Positions 24,102-38,300 of a DNA stretch of 64,000 bases are shown here, piece after piece (positions within the stretch are counted from its first letter, which is position 1; each line of letters begins with the position of its first letter). Under the pieces are notes generated by a model. It was not told the DNA's origin. It saw nothing but the letters and a program-made list of their open reading frames with translations, and made no database searches. A program made the position numbers and the translations under genes. The DNA comes from Liolophura sinensis (taxonomy: Eukaryota; Mollusca; Polyplacophora; Chitonida; Chitonidae), in assembly GCF_032854445.1 (NCBI RefSeq), contig NC_088295.1, forward strand, positions 20,881,385 through 20,945,384. Direction: 5' to 3'.

Positions 24102-24140
<39 letters not shown>
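24100..24140. repeat. TA dinucleotide microsatellite
   Basis: An almost pure (TA)n run of about 35 bp. It lies in intergenic sequence and is flanked on the left by CATATATA. Confidence 0.9.
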
Positions 24141-24141
<1 letters not shown>

Positions 24142-25309
24142 CAGTCGCAAACTCTATGTTCACTTTAAATATTAGTATATGAATATAAGTTATACATTCA
24201 CTAATGGTACATTTTGAAATATTCAATTATAGGTACCTGATACAAAAAGGTTGTATCAAACATTTGTTAAAGATTATCGCCTGCAGTGGTTATACTAATT
24301 CCAGCACAAAGTAAGGTATGCTACTCATGTCCTTTGGCTTAGGCTAGCAGTATTCTACAAACTCAAGGTGTAATATCTTAATCTTCAGCTAGCAGAGAAT
24401 ACAGGCAAAATAAAGCGAACTTTCACAATGCTTTATTCGTCCTCGGGATAAAAATGTATCTCAAACAAGACTTTCATACACACATACAGAAGGTTAACTT
24501 ACACCGAAGGTGTGAACGTTCCATTAATTTTATATTACTTTAGGATAAGACTGGTGATACGGTTTAAGACCTTAAACCTATGGGACAAAATGATAAACTG
24601 TAGACTGATGAGATGCCACTGCCAATATTAAAGCTAGATAGCGGTTTTGAGAGAGCATCGGTATGCATCTGCAGAAAAAAAGCATACAGAAGTGTGCCTA
24701 TGCTACAACAGAAGACCATGTGATGGGTCTTTGAGATTGATGCAGATCCATGAACACAACTTCCAGTCCAACTGATCAGACCCTTGTGAGAGTTGTGATA
24801 GAGATACAATGATTTAACATATGGTGACATACCATTGCTGAATGAGTGAAACCCTTTTAAAGCACTGTTTTAATGCATATATTTTTATATAGATAATGTT
24901 AGATTTTTTTGAACTTCTCATATTACATGATATCATAATTTTAGGCACAACATTTGGACAACACATGAATTCATCCATTGTCACTATCACCAACAGCAAT
25001 TGTACAGCCTACTGCTCATGCCTGTGACAAATATCTTTTCGCAATGTTTTCAGTCAAACACTAACTGGCATATACATGTACTACCCAGGACATCTTAAAT
25101 ACACAACTTTGCACAATGCTTATTCTTCAACTGACTGAAATAGTAGTGATGTAAACTCAGTTTAAATGCATGTATCATTGTACAATTATTGTTACTGCTG
25201 CCTTTCCGCATTTTGCAATGATGCTAAATTCAACAGTCACAGAGTAATCAATGGGAAGGCAGTGTATTTTTACTCCCCTGGACATTTTGTTATGTTAAAA
25301 AAGATTGCA

Positions 25310-25435
25310 GCGCAACATCTACAATGTATTAGTTTCAGCTGTAAAGTCGTCCTGTATTTAATGATGAGTTGGGAAACAAACGTATGATGTCAACAAAATG
25401 GCATCAAGGTCCTACTGCTGGGTGTTTGACAGGTT
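25310..25435 (+). repeat. Direct repeat, copy 2
   Basis: This is the second member of the pair described at 23880-24005, with diverged but collinear blocks. It is non-coding and lies in the SIRT7 3' flank. Confidence 0.55.
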
Positions 25436-25972
25436 CCTATTACAAACTAGCTCAAGTCCCCAGGCAATGGAGTTAATGTGAGCCACAGGCAATGTAGGTA
25501 CATGTACATAAGTAGGTATAACTGAATTTTAAATTTGTTTTACAGTTTAAATTACATACAAATTGTTCATTCTGAAGGTCAATATATCAGACATAAAATC
25601 AAGAAATTATACTTCAACTAAAGGGAGGGAAAATAATTCTAATTAACCTTTCACCAGTATATATCAGTGTTTGTGGTGAACTTCATTCTCCATACACACA
25701 AAAATTAATCATCCTCACATAAATATGACAACAAAACTTAACATAATACACTGAACGACTCCCAGAATGCTGGAACTTGGTCTGAGTTTTGTTCAAAAGT
25801 GGATAACGTGTGCATAGATGTGAGATCTGGAGAAGTACAAAAGTACCCCCAAAATCAACTTAATGAGATAAAACTTTACAAAAACTTCAGGTTAAATACA
25901 ACCCTGAGATACTGGTAGATACCCACAAAGAATCAACAAGGACATAACAGGTTATGACAACATAGGAAGTAC

Positions 25973-28900
25973 CTATAATTTTCGCTTTCTTTTTCTAGGA
26001 TTACAACCTTTGCCAAACCAGCCAGGAAGGGAGGTAACTGGTGAGATTGGGGTTTTTGAATCACTGTGCATCTGTGCAATCACTTGGCATTCATCTTCAT
26101 GGACTGAGTCTTTAATTTCTTCCTTTTCAACACCAAAATTAGACATACTGGAGTACATATGGTCACTGTTTGGTATCTGACTATAACCACCATCAGATAC
26201 ATCTAAATTCAAACCCTCCTCGTCTTTAGATGTGTCAACTGTTTTTTCAGAGCTACATGTACATTTCTGTAAATTTCCAAATGACGTGGAGCCACAACAC
26301 TGTTCACAAACACTGACCATAGTTTTTGATAGATCTACATGTAAGTTATGCCCAGAGGCTGTGCTCAAATCCAGTCTTGAAAACAGAACTGGGTGCTCTG
26401 ATTTTATCTTACTTTGTCTGTTACTTTTTTCTGCTCTTTTTTCTGGACATGGTGGTTTCTTCTCAACATCCATGTTAGATGAACTTGATGTCTCTTCAAT
26501 CCCGGAAACATTTGTAGATTCCACAAACTTTAAAGAGCTGCCTTGATCCTTTTCCAGTAAACATTTGATGGTTTTGTACACACTGCTGGCTGGTACTTTC
26601 TTATTCGTCATTTTTTTCTTCTTTGTGAAGGCTTTGACAGCCTGACTGAACTGGTTAGGTTCTAACTGATCTGGAATCTGGAGAATCTTCTTGGATGTTA
26701 AGCTCAGCTCTGTCTTGAGAAGAGGTGTGTACAATTTGAAGATGGGGTCAGCAACTCTGAACAGAAAAGAATACATTTAACATAGTTCTACACATCTCAT
26801 TTTGTCACTGCTCTGATCTCTTATTCTGTATAAAAACAATAAAAAAAAATATTTTATGTGAAAATTGATATTGATTTGTACTTGACAAGATTTTCTCTGA
26901 ATGTAAAAATACACGTTGGTTGATAACATAACATGGGGAAGTGTTGACAAATTACATTAATCTACATAACACAGTGAAATTTACATGTACCATGATAAAC
27001 ATGTTCACACATTTTCCCAGCTTAAGAAAATTTTCCTAGTTAAAAACAGAAAATCAATTTGAACAAAAATACCAGCACATATTGGATCAAATGAGTATTA
27101 ATGATAATCAATGCTGATTACTTTGTTATTTTTTCGCTCCTAGAGAAAACATATCTGAATTATGAAATTTTTTCTCATTCCTAAGAAAGCTGCCATCTTG
27201 AATGAACACAAATAGCCTCACCCTGTTGTATGAATGTTCATAACTGACTCACCTTTTGTATTCTGGAATATCTATGTTTAATTCTTCCATTAAAAGCTTC
27301 AAAACTTCATCACATTTCCCTGCATTAAAAAAAAAAAACAATGACCACTGTTATCCATCCATGTGTTGTTGTGGTATAGATGTCCATTGGATAAACCTAA
27401 TTAAAGAAAGACAGATGACACTCAGTGAACGTTCAGAACCTGTATGATTAGTCTACAAAAGCAGCAGCTCTTCCCTTTGCAACTATGATGACACTTTAAT
27501 ATGTCAAACTTTACCATTGATCTTCAGTGTTGCAAAATCATCCTTTGGAGTCCACTGCAAGTTTACAATGTACAGCTTTGGTCTGTCTTTAGGTCTCATA
27601 TCCATGCACCACAAACAGGGATATTTTCGTAGAATCTGGAAAATATTGTGAAAAATTCACTTGAAGGTAAAACTTAAAACTTATTTCACACGCTTTTTTA
27701 TGTTTTGCTTTGTCGAATGTTGAACTCCAAGATTTTGCACTTCCATGACTGCATTTATGTTTTTTGTTGGAAGAATGGAGCAGAGCATGAGGAAAACTCA
27801 TTGACAGGTACATGTACAAGGGCAAAGATTCACAAGTCGCCTTCACTCTGTAGATCAAACTTCAAGAAGAAACAAACTCATTGGTCAAGGGCTGGCTAAC
27901 TGTGACAACCACTCAGCAAAAGCTTTCAAAACACATATTTAATGTATTCCCAATTATGCTACACCAGTGTTTTATATACATTTACGTTGGCAGATACTAC
28001 TGACGAATGTGGGTAGTATCTAACAGTTGCTCTCATAATCTAAGATCTACCTTGAGACTTGATCCTAAACATAATATCATATCACAGTCATCCACAGCAT
28101 CTGCAGCTTCCTGCCAGTTATATGGAGATTGCAGACCTCCTTTTTCCCCAAAATGAACAATGGTGTCTTTGAGCGGTGAGCCACACATGTGACAGGAGCG
28201 ACCCGTGCTGTGACGTCTCACACCCGTTCTCTCCGTCACGTCAAACAAGCGGATGTATTCTCGTAGTGGTTTGCACTCTTTGCACAGCTACAAACAAGAC
28301 AAAATTCTCAAATAAACGTTGGTGGAATCATCACATCTGCTAAGTGAACGTAGTCAAAATTTCACTTTATACACTGCAAATGTCCTGTCGGGACTGAACT
28401 TAAGAATAAGTGTTTGATTATTATTTTCTTTACCACTGGCATTGTACACCATATGATCAGAGAACGTTTCACTTCATCACCTAATGGTGGTCAGATTTAT
28501 TGCCCGTGGAAGCCTGAGAAAGTAAAACTGTGTAGAAATTAACTTTGCTTTTCTCCAAATTCCTCCCAAAGTTTATAGCACATAACCGAATCATGTGGGA
28601 CTAGACACAAAAACATCGTATACAGGTATGTTTGTGAAGGCTGAAGCCTGGTGGTCTGCACTGCACTGATAAAAGTGAGATTTTCACTCAGATATATCTT
28701 TGGCTGTTACATTTTGATATCTCACACCCACACAGCAAGACGTCAAAAAAAGAAACATTTTGTTTCTTGATGTCACCGGACAAGCTTACTCAACTTAAAC
28801 ATGTCAAGACACAATGCCATAGAAGACATCATGTTATAGACACAAAATCTGTTCAAGCCTACAGCTAAAAACATTGTTTAAACTTGTTCAAAAACACAAA

Positions 28901-31900
28901 ATTATGATGTTGTGAAAATATAACGAATAAATAGAATATTTCAATTTTCTCTTCATTTTTGTCATCATTTTTGTATTGCAGAACACTGTATACTGGTCTG
29001 AACTGTGAGGTACATGTACCTGTGAGATACTGGGCAAGGTGCAGTGGTCTCCCCCTTGCTCTGCCTGGTTTTCTCTACACTTTAACCTGACCACAATCTG
29101 TACAGTACACTGGTAGTGGCCCAAGAACATGAAAACACATATATTATACTGAAACTAGTTTCCCAGATGAAGCCACCTACAATACTGTATCCAGGGCAAC
29201 CATAATCATAAAACAAGGATTTTGTATCACTCACCTCAATAAACATATTGCCATGGACCTCAGACAAAGCATTCCTGGAGAGTCCACTCCTTAGATGAAG
29301 ACCATCACAGTTCTGGGAGACAACATGCTTTACCTGAAATAATCCCAATAGCATTCCATTATGTCATACAACTGTGTTTTAAACTAGTAGGAACCTCTCC
29401 AACAATGACTGAGCAACTCTCATGAGGGATATACTTTAACCATGTGCTGCCTAATGCTTGAAGATTTAAAACTTAATGGATATAAGAACACTAAACTTGA
29501 CCACAACATGTTATCCTAGATTTTAAGGATACGCACAGTGTTTGAATAAGATGTAAACATAATAAAAAAGTGTCAAACCATACCATGTTCTCATAGTGAA
29601 GTTTGGCGATAGCCATGTGAGTAAGCGTTGGTTCTGCATCACTAAGATCCTGAGCCCTGTAAAACAAAATGAATCCTTAAATCACTGTATTAACCCCTCA
29701 TCATATGACAAGGTTCACAAACATTATTATCAGCCTTTCAAGTTCTTAAAAATACAAATATCAGCACAAATAGCTACCTGGCTTTAATATCAGCTGCGTA
29801 TGAATTGTTTTTTTTCAGTATCATGTGAATTGTCTCCAGTATGCCAAATTTAATTTAATTTTTAAAATAGTCCATAAACAACTTGATAACAACTAGATAA
29901 AAGCTGGGACTCACTGGACTTCTTTTCCCTGCTGTAACAGAGTCCATACACCATTAGGCCCCCGGTAGTCTGGGATAGATGCCGCCTTCAGGAGACAAAA
30001 TGTGTTATGAATTTAATATCAATACCATCATCAGAAACATGTTCATTAGGTGTGACCCCACTGACATTTCACAAGACTACACCAGCACTCTAAAGATTTT
30101 ATTGGGCTTTTTTTAGAGTTTTTCATATTTCTCTTTGTGTTAGTTTCTTTAAAATCCTTACCTTTTCCGTTAGTGAGAATTTTAAAAAAAACAACAAGAG
30201 CCCAAGGGCTGTGCAAATGGGTCGTCTTCTATGTTTATTTCTCTATAAAGAGAATGATTTGTACCAGAGCGTCATTTTCCAGAAATTTTTTGGGCAACAT
30301 TCTGCAAGACTGATCGGAAGGTAGGCACCATGTGATCTCCTTAGTAATAAATGGCATGGATGAAGAAAATGGTCCTTCCAGTGTTATTGCATGGGAAAAT
30401 GCCTATTTTTGAATCACTGTCAGCGATCTTGTATCCACTGAATTTGTATAATTTCCAGCTTTCCAGAAAGTCTGAGTATTTCTGTAGAGCTCTCAAGGTG
30501 TTATTTTGTACTTACTGGTCCCTAAAAGTGGCAAAAAGTGACATTTTCCCCCATGTACGCTACAGCTGTCGGGAATTTAGGCATACACATATATTGTCAT
30601 GTGTATTCGGTATGCTCTGTTTTAATTTTAGAAGCATATCATTCAATTCTTAAGTGCATTCATGCCTGTACGCCCCTTATCTGTAGCACTGGGGTCATGG
30701 TCAACTGGCATAGCCACTGTCTGATAACTTCCACGTTCTTTACTTTCACCATTTTGGTGACTCACAAAATGCTCAGTTGCCATAAGGTAGGCCTAAATAT
30801 TATTTGCAGCTGTTAAATATGTGAACGCAGGCTACCTGACATGATGTAAATCTTTTCGCTACATACGCTATCACAGGCAATCAAGGTACAGACTGGTATT
30901 TGACATTTACCATCACAGTCCTAAAAATAGAACAAGTGCATTTCATAACCTCTTGTCACATTGAAATAAAAAAAAATATAATAAATAAAAGCACAATTCC
31001 AAACATAAATAAAATTTTTATTCATGCACAATCTTAACATATAAATGCTAACAAAACAAGGAGGAAAACATCACGAAAGACGCAAATATTTGACCATAAC
31101 ACACAGTCTATTTCGTTAAGCGCACTGACAAGTACTTGGGTGAAACTACTTCAGGCAATTTCTTCACATTTTTTTATGCCTCTATAATGGGCCTCTGGCT
31201 ATTCTCACCAACAGACCCCAAAAAATGTACCTACTGACTTATTTTTTTTTAAGGTATGGGATATGTCAAGCAAAAAATTTTTAAGCATGACCTGATCTAT
31301 TGACAAGTGATTACATATCACTTTTTTCTACAGTACTTCATGCTTATCCATGGAGAGATAGCTTACTGTGCTGATTCCTGCTCCTGTATAAACTACAACT
31401 TGTTTACAATCCTTCAACTCTCGTGCCAGCTGCTGGCACTTAGACTTCAGTATTTCTGGTTCATCTTCAACCTAGCAAATAAAAAGACACACCACATACA
31501 TATAACAGTATATGCAAACAGAAAATCCCAGGCATGACAGTGTAAAGGCTCACAATATTAAACAATAGACCATACTATTTATATATTTTCCAATAATGAA
31601 AAATTTAATCTGACAAATTAACTTATGACAGCCTAAAATTCAGCCAACTCCGGTTCAGATAAATGTTTGAATTTTCATGTATATTCCTGGTATTTAAAAA
31701 AATAATACAGTTATGTTTTCTTAAAACTGTTATCAATTTCCATGCCCTACTTAAAAAAATTATTTGTGCACATCAATTTTCACATCGATCAATCATTGTA
31801 AAATGAAATCTTGTGTATACTGGCAGTGTTACAATATTCACCTCCAAAAGGCGTTGTTTAGCAGCATCCCTGCTCTTTCTTCTCTTCCCAATGGACTGTA

Positions 31901-34900
31901 CGATCTCTGGTGACTGTTGCAATATTGCATTGTCTGCCTCAGTTCTGGCACTTTCACTTTTTTTCAAAATGTCAGACACCTGTGAAAATTGATATGTAAA
32001 TAGGTATAGGCTTACTAATTACACATTTGACATTTCCCAACACAAGCAATAACAATCCCCAAATATGCTATCTTAGTCTCCGTATTCTAACAACTTGTTG
32101 GAGGGGGGGGGGGGGGGGTTAAAAATAATAATACTGTTAAAACTGAAATATACAGTTATAAATATACACAATATGAAATGTCCCTGTTGTACTTTCCAAG
32201 ACTTTCACGTAGAGGTGCAGCACTATCTGATTTTTCTTTTTTGTGTGGCATATTAATGGCCATAAAAAAGAGTTATGAATAAAATGAAATGTTTTTGGAA
32301 TTTAGTATTGATGTTTTTGTACTAACAATGTCGTGGCTGCGCCTACCATGGGTAAGGAAATTCTGCGTTTCCGAGGGGCTGTGGGTATGTAGAGGAAATG
32401 AGCAATGACAGCCCTTCTGCGACAGATTAAATTAGCCTTAACTTGGACACTACTTGACCTGTCAACAATGCAAAATGCCATTTGGGTACCACACATGGTG
32501 GCTTAAGTGCTGCATGTGGCCCAGTCCATGACTTTCCTTTGGCATACTGAAATGTGCTTGAGTAGACTCACAGCCAGTCCATTTATTTGATATTTTCCAC
32601 ATAATATATTGACATTTACATAAAGGTAGTCATGGTTACAGAACTTGGGATATGATTGCAAGAAAATAAAGTAGTACGATCTCTATACCGTCTTATACAA
32701 ATTTCAGTATACATGCATTGGCAGAAAACAAATCAAAATCAAACTTAAACGAGCTGATTGTCTGAGCACACTGACCATTGGTTGAGAAAAATTTGAATAC
32801 GTCGTAATCATGGAGACCAGCACCCTAGGTTAAATCGAGGGGAGCAGGTGGCGGCCTGAATTAACATTCCACTTCCCTCTAGCTGGTCAAATCCACACTG
32901 TAACATCTCCCCTTACCACCATCATTCACAATTTAGTAAAAGGTAATTCAGTAAAGTATTGTTTCTGAGGATAAACCTCCAAGCCATGTGGTGCAGTCAC
33001 ATTTTCAAGACGACTGCCATGTATTTAAAATGGGTGATTATAATTCTGGGAACGTACCCATATGGAGACTTTTGTAGTTTTTCTTTTCTAAAAGTGATAT
33101 TCTTAATCTCTTGCATTAATTTTTTTAAATTTTGGAACTGGGTTATTTATAGCATCATAATTTTGCATCATCAGAAATAAAGTCAACTATGAAGTATGAT
33201 GTCCAGAATTTCAACTATTGGTTTCAATTAAAGTGTTCACATGACTCACTTTAAATGACAAGGCAAATGGTGGCTGTCTTAAATCACTGGCAACAGCATA
33301 GCCTGCAGTACTTTTTGCAAGAAACGGATGCTTTATTGGATAAGAGTACTATTATAAAACTGTTACCAAGATAAGACGTTAGCAGAGGGTCTCCATAACT
33401 AATACATAATATGTATGAAGGGAAGCCCTCGGAGAGCAAACAGCTTTACCATAAAGAAAGCAAATTAATTCCTCCGAAACGACTGGGAACGCATCTCCGG
33501 CCATTTAATACTGCAGAACTTTCAGGAGCTAGATGGTCCCTGGAGCCCCATCTGTTGTGTTGTGATAGTCGGACACTCATATCATTTTCCACCCGATCCA
33601 CTTCCACTTGTACATCCAGGTGTCCTGTGAGTCTCACACCGGCATTAGTTTGTCAAAAATATCCACAATGTGGACATAAACCATCAAAACATCAGAATGT
33701 TGACTAAAGCTTTATCTAGACACAGCGCAGCTGCCACTGTTTTCAGATAGTTCCATCCCTTAACGTCACCTGTATCACAATTTCTCAATAAGTGATCCAG
33801 AGGTATCTAACTCCTTACATAATGATCGACAAATATCCTCTGCTGCAGCACATGAACTCTGATCTCACTTCACCAAGCATGCCATGATACACCGGTCAAC
33901 AGTAAACAAGTTTTCATGTAACAAATTCTTTATAACAGAAAGCAATAGAGCTAGCCACAAAATGCCCCAATGCATCACTGGCCATACAGGTTTTCAGTAA
34001 AAAGGCTGACAAAAGACCTTTGCGCCAGAGGTTATCTGATGGAATTACAGTAAGAGTGTCCTCTACCTAAATGCCCTATATATATAATGCATGTTTAAGC
34101 TGGCGGCATGGGCTTTGATGTATGCTTGCGATCATACCGTATGGATTCTATATGTGTTCTATATATATATATGGCCTATAAATGTTGGTAAATGTTGCTA
34201 TTGTAAATACACATTTTTAAATTATGTCTGGACTTTAAAGTTTGTAAACTGATTGCATGTAAATATGATTGTGGTTGTATGAAGAAAATGAACACGGCCA
34301 TCAGTTGTGGACTTGATATTTCTGACAAAGATTGCACAGAGATGCGTACACGGTGTTCAACGAATGACCAGTGTTGTTGTTGTAGACCATCGACTGCACA
34401 CACGTCAGACCCCTGACATTTAGCTAATGGGTGTTTTGACCTGATCCCATTTGATGACCTGTGGGTCACTCATTCATAAATCATGACATACCGTAGGTTA
34501 TATTATTGGATGGAACAGTCTGAAAACAACGGTGTTCTGTCCAGATAAAGTACTAATCAACCCTCCGACGTTGATTAGATGGATTTTGTCCACATTTTGG
34601 ATATTTTTGGCCAACTAATGCCGACGTGAGACCCACAGGACACCAGGAAGTACTGATGAGTGCAAAGTTAGCGGAGGAAATGTTTATCTAAAAATCCGTG
34701 AAACTCTGTTTCCGGCCTTGTCTTTCTACATACATATACACATAGTGTATAGTATTATATAGTAGTATATACCCAGGCCTGTTAGATCGATACGGGTGCC
34801 TGTGCACAGGGCCAAAACAGCAACCTCATCTTTACAGCAGAACTCCCACCACAGACTCATGTGTATGTCTTGTCAGCCAAATGAATTATGCCAAGAACGA

Positions 34901-35093
34901 ATGTAAACAAACTTGTTTGTTTGACTGCACCTTTCAATCTGCTTGTTTTTGTCCACTTACATACTCGTTTGAAATAACCTACCTGTTTAACGCGAGCTTT
35001 GACTTCTTCTTTGACAAGAATTCTGCCGATCTCAGCGCATTTCTTGGCGTTTCTCTTGGATTTCCTCGACACCTCCTCATCTGTCGTCTCCAT
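25973..35093 (-). CDS. SIRT7: SIRT7, class IV nuclear sirtuin deacylase
   Basis: SIRT7 removes acetyl groups from H3K18 and other nucleolar and chromatin targets using NAD+. Exons in transcript order: 34983-35093, 31842-31979, 31367-31471, 29915-29985, 29584-29656, 29235-29333, 28051-28287, 27515-27635, 27253-27319, 25973-26756. They sum to 1806 nt, 601 residues plus a TAG stop. Family signatures are YTGAGIST (NAD loop), [25 protein letters not shown], the catalytic His in EVHGNM, the first Zn pair in LCKECK, the second in [16 protein letters not shown] and CLGSSLK. The extreme C terminus GWFGKGC then KRKRK matches the human nucleolar-targeting tail. The protein is ~200 aa longer than human (400). 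The extra sequence is a Ser/Lys/Glu-rich insert in the last exon between the catalytic domain and the tail. Head-to-head with METTL23. Confidence 0.96.
31980..34982. other. SIRT7 intron 1
   Basis: A 3-kb intron between SIRT7 exons 1 and 2. It contains a 16-G tract (32103-32118) and TA-rich stretches near 34.1 kb. The open frame at 33411-33707 shows no recognisable family. No further exon is supported. Confidence 0.6.
32103..32118 (+). repeat. Homopolymer run of 16 G
   Basis: An uninterrupted G16 tract in SIRT7 intron 1, preceded by TTGTTGGA. On the transcribed (minus) RNA it is poly-C. The plus DNA strand could form a quadruplex. Such runs are also prone to length errors in assembly. Confidence 0.9.
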
Positions 35094-35385
35094 ATTTGTT
35101 GCTGTGCAAGGAAAACCGCAATGCTCACAAACGCTAGCCGAGAGAGGATGTGTTACAAACGGGCATGATTTTGTCTATATCCATTTAGAAGGCTTCATAG
35201 TAACGTTAAATATTAATATTTTCCAAAAATTTCCAACAAATTCGGTCTAAAACAGCTGAAACAGGTAATTTTTCATTTATAAACAAGTGGTGTTTGCGAC
35301 TCTATATACACAATTTACCTCCATGTCAGAAGAGCATCTATAGGCATTACGTTACACTTTCATTTTTAATTCACGCGGCTGATGC
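35094..35385. promoter_or_regulatory. Divergent promoter region SIRT7 / METTL23
   Basis: The SIRT7 start codon (minus, 35093) and the METTL23 start codon (plus, 35386) are 292 bp apart, back to back, with no gene between. Both 5' UTRs must lie inside or overlap here. I see no clear TATA box. That it acts as one bidirectional promoter is inference. Confidence 0.6.
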
Positions 35386-38300
35386 ATGGCGGATTGTTAT
35401 GGAGGTGCAGATGGGACCAAGGAACAAAAGAAAACTTTTAAGTTTTCCGACAGTAGAACTGGGGAAACATTATGCGTGGTCATCCCTGAGGTAACTTACA
35501 TTATGTCACCATGGGCTGTTCACAAAGTAAGATTAAGCCTAGCCCATTTAGAAAGACTTAGTAAGTGTGCTATTTGAAAATTCTGACATTGAGTAATCTG
35601 GCCCTGGATGACTATCACTTCGCATTTTCATATTTTGACTGGCACTAGTCGCTAGACATTAATTCAAACACTGGTGAATGTCAGAATTTTAAACTAGCAC
35701 ACGAAGTACATCTTGTTGTTACTCTCGGGTAGGCTTCTTATTCGTGGAGGTCGCAAACTTGATTTAATGAAGATGGAATAAGACCAACGCCTATCAGATA
35801 ATTTGTACACTTCCTTGACTGACACGAAACGCCATATGTTCTGTGTCATTTATACCTTCCCGTCTCTTTTGGAGGAACAGAGAAGCATAGTGTCCAAATC
35901 TATGTCGATTTTGGTATATTTGAGTACTTGATTTTTGTTTTATTTTGGTACCATGTTGAGCCTCCTTTACGTTCATTGGAATATCAGCTATTTACGTAAA
36001 CATTTGATTTGTTTTGATTTTGTGTTTTGTGCCGTGCTCAAGAATATTACACTTATACTACGGCAGCCAGCATTAGGGTGGGAGGAAACCAAGCAGAGCT
36101 GGGGGGAACACGAGACCATCCACAGGTTTGTGCAATACCCTCACACATACTTAAGCTTTATTGTGCTTGCACTGAGTGTGTTTTACCCATGTAGTAGCAT
36201 GAAATAAAGGAAGGGAACACTTTCCTACCATGGTCATTTAAGATGATGCTTCAACTAAATCTTCACAATATCTACTCAAATAAAATGAAGACCTACAAAC
36301 CTAAATTATTTACAAATTTAAATATACTTCACAGGTCATTGATCCAGCCTATGGCATGTATGTGTGGCCTTGCGCTCCAGTTTTGGCGCAGTACATATGG
36401 TTTCATCGACAACATTTAACAACAAAGAGAATTTTGGAGGTAAATTTTGGAGGTGTATTTAAATTTTTTTTATTACAAAAAGTGTATTGCTTTATGTACT
36501 TTCTTTTACTATTGCACTGTTTCCTTGTTGTGTGAAACGCTATGTACACAGTGTGTGCATCAAGTATCTTGCTTTTATTTCAGCTTGGAGCAGGGACAGC
36601 TTTACCAGGGGTAGTGGCGGCTAAGTGTGGGGCCCAGGTTACGCTAAGTGATAATGCTTTATCCACCCAGTGTCTAAGAAACTGTGAGCAAAGTTGTGAA
36701 GTTAATGGACTTGAAAATGTGAAAGTCATAGGACTGACTTGGGGCCAGTTTACACTCGAACTGACGTCTTTACAACCAGTGGATGTTATTTTGGGCTCAG
36801 ACTGTTTTTATGACAAGAAGGGTAGGTTGTGTGTACTGTTTCTAATAAATATGTATTAACTTAACAATTACAAATAAAGTGCCTCTCAAGATGTCAAGTC
36901 ATCACTGTCACTGTTATAATTTAAGTCCCTACCACTGATGTATAACAACACAGATGCATAACAACACAGATGTATAACAACACAGATGTATAACAACACA
37001 GAATTTTTTGCCATAGAACATTCTCAACATCATTCTCAACACTAGTGTGAGCTGATTATCAATGAATATATATATCTCTAACAAAGCAGCAGATGTGATA
37101 AAGCAAATGTGTTTAAAATCAATTTCACTTATCTTTTTAGATTTTGAGGATATTATTGTGACAGTGTCCTTCTTACTAGAGAAGAATTTAGGCTCCCAGT
37201 TTTGGTGTACTTACCAACAAAGAAGGTTTGTTACTTTGTTAGGATAAGAGCCTGGTTAGTTTAAATGCTCTTATCAACTAATAAGTATACTTATAAGCAA
37301 ATAAGGCACATTATTTTGTTAAGATGTGAGTAAAATAAGTTTTGGTTTTATGCTTATCAGATAATACTCATTGCAACCATCAAGCCCTTGACCAATGAGG
37401 TTGTGGGTACAGAACCATCTCTCAGTGTTTTGTCTGCAGACTTAAGGAGGCTGTACTGGGGATTTTGGGTAAAAAAATACATGTTCACCAGTCAAATGAG
37501 ATGTTCTCTATTTGCCAAAAACAGTTCAACTTACGGTTTTAGTGGTAAATGATTCTATAGTTTGAAAAAGTTATAAACAAGATACATTATAATTTTCACA
37601 AACTTTATCAGTGGTTTTCTTTTAGTGATGGGGCTGATATTTTGTGACGGGTAATTGATTGGGCTAAAATTTGATTGGATTTGGGTTGATTGATTTTTTG
37701 CCGAAAATCTCTGGTGAAGTTTCTTCTGAGTCAGAAAGTTGTTCAGGTATCAGGCCACAACTAATGGTTTACTCTGGTTTACTCCACCCATAAACCTGAC
37801 TGCCATGATTTAAGTGAAAAATTATTGTGCTCTGCAAACACCAATCAAATAGATAGTAGCATGTAAATTCAAGTCAAGATGTTGTTTTACCATGAGACGT
37901 GATGAGAGCCTAATAGGCTTGGATGTACTTATGAGCAAACATAGTGTGTTACCATGAACATGGATCAGTTCTGGTGTGTTATGTTGCTAGGGAATATATG
38001 TGATTAGGTTTAATTTGCAGATTCCCTCAGTCTCACAATTCATGAAGCCTTGGTGACAACTGGGATTAAGATAGACATCTATCATAATATTACTTGAAAA
38101 TGAGTAGTCTACAACATTTATGTCTTAAAGTTTATTGAAGACCACATGTTGTCCACTAGTGTGGTGTGCATATCTGTAAGCAATGCACACAAGGGAGTTT
38201 GTCACAGAGCTCTCCAGTTTCCTCCACCATAAAACTGACTGCCATCACGTGTGAAATATTCTTAAGTTAATAGAATACTTATTGGAAGAAGGTCAGTTAG

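Larger units (their letters stand above)
18807..25972. other. Intergenic and 3' UTR region between GEMIN6 and SIRT7
   Basis: Convergent 3' ends of GEMIN6 (plus) and SIRT7 (minus) flank this 7.2-kb stretch. It holds SINE copies near 20.0 and 20.6 kb, a perfect 19-bp-arm palindrome at 20379-20419, a possible Harbinger-like element from about 21.9 kb, one copy of an 830-bp element (22920-23760), a TA microsatellite, and a pair of direct repeats (about 23.9 and 25.3 kb). No supported gene is seen. Confidence 0.7.
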
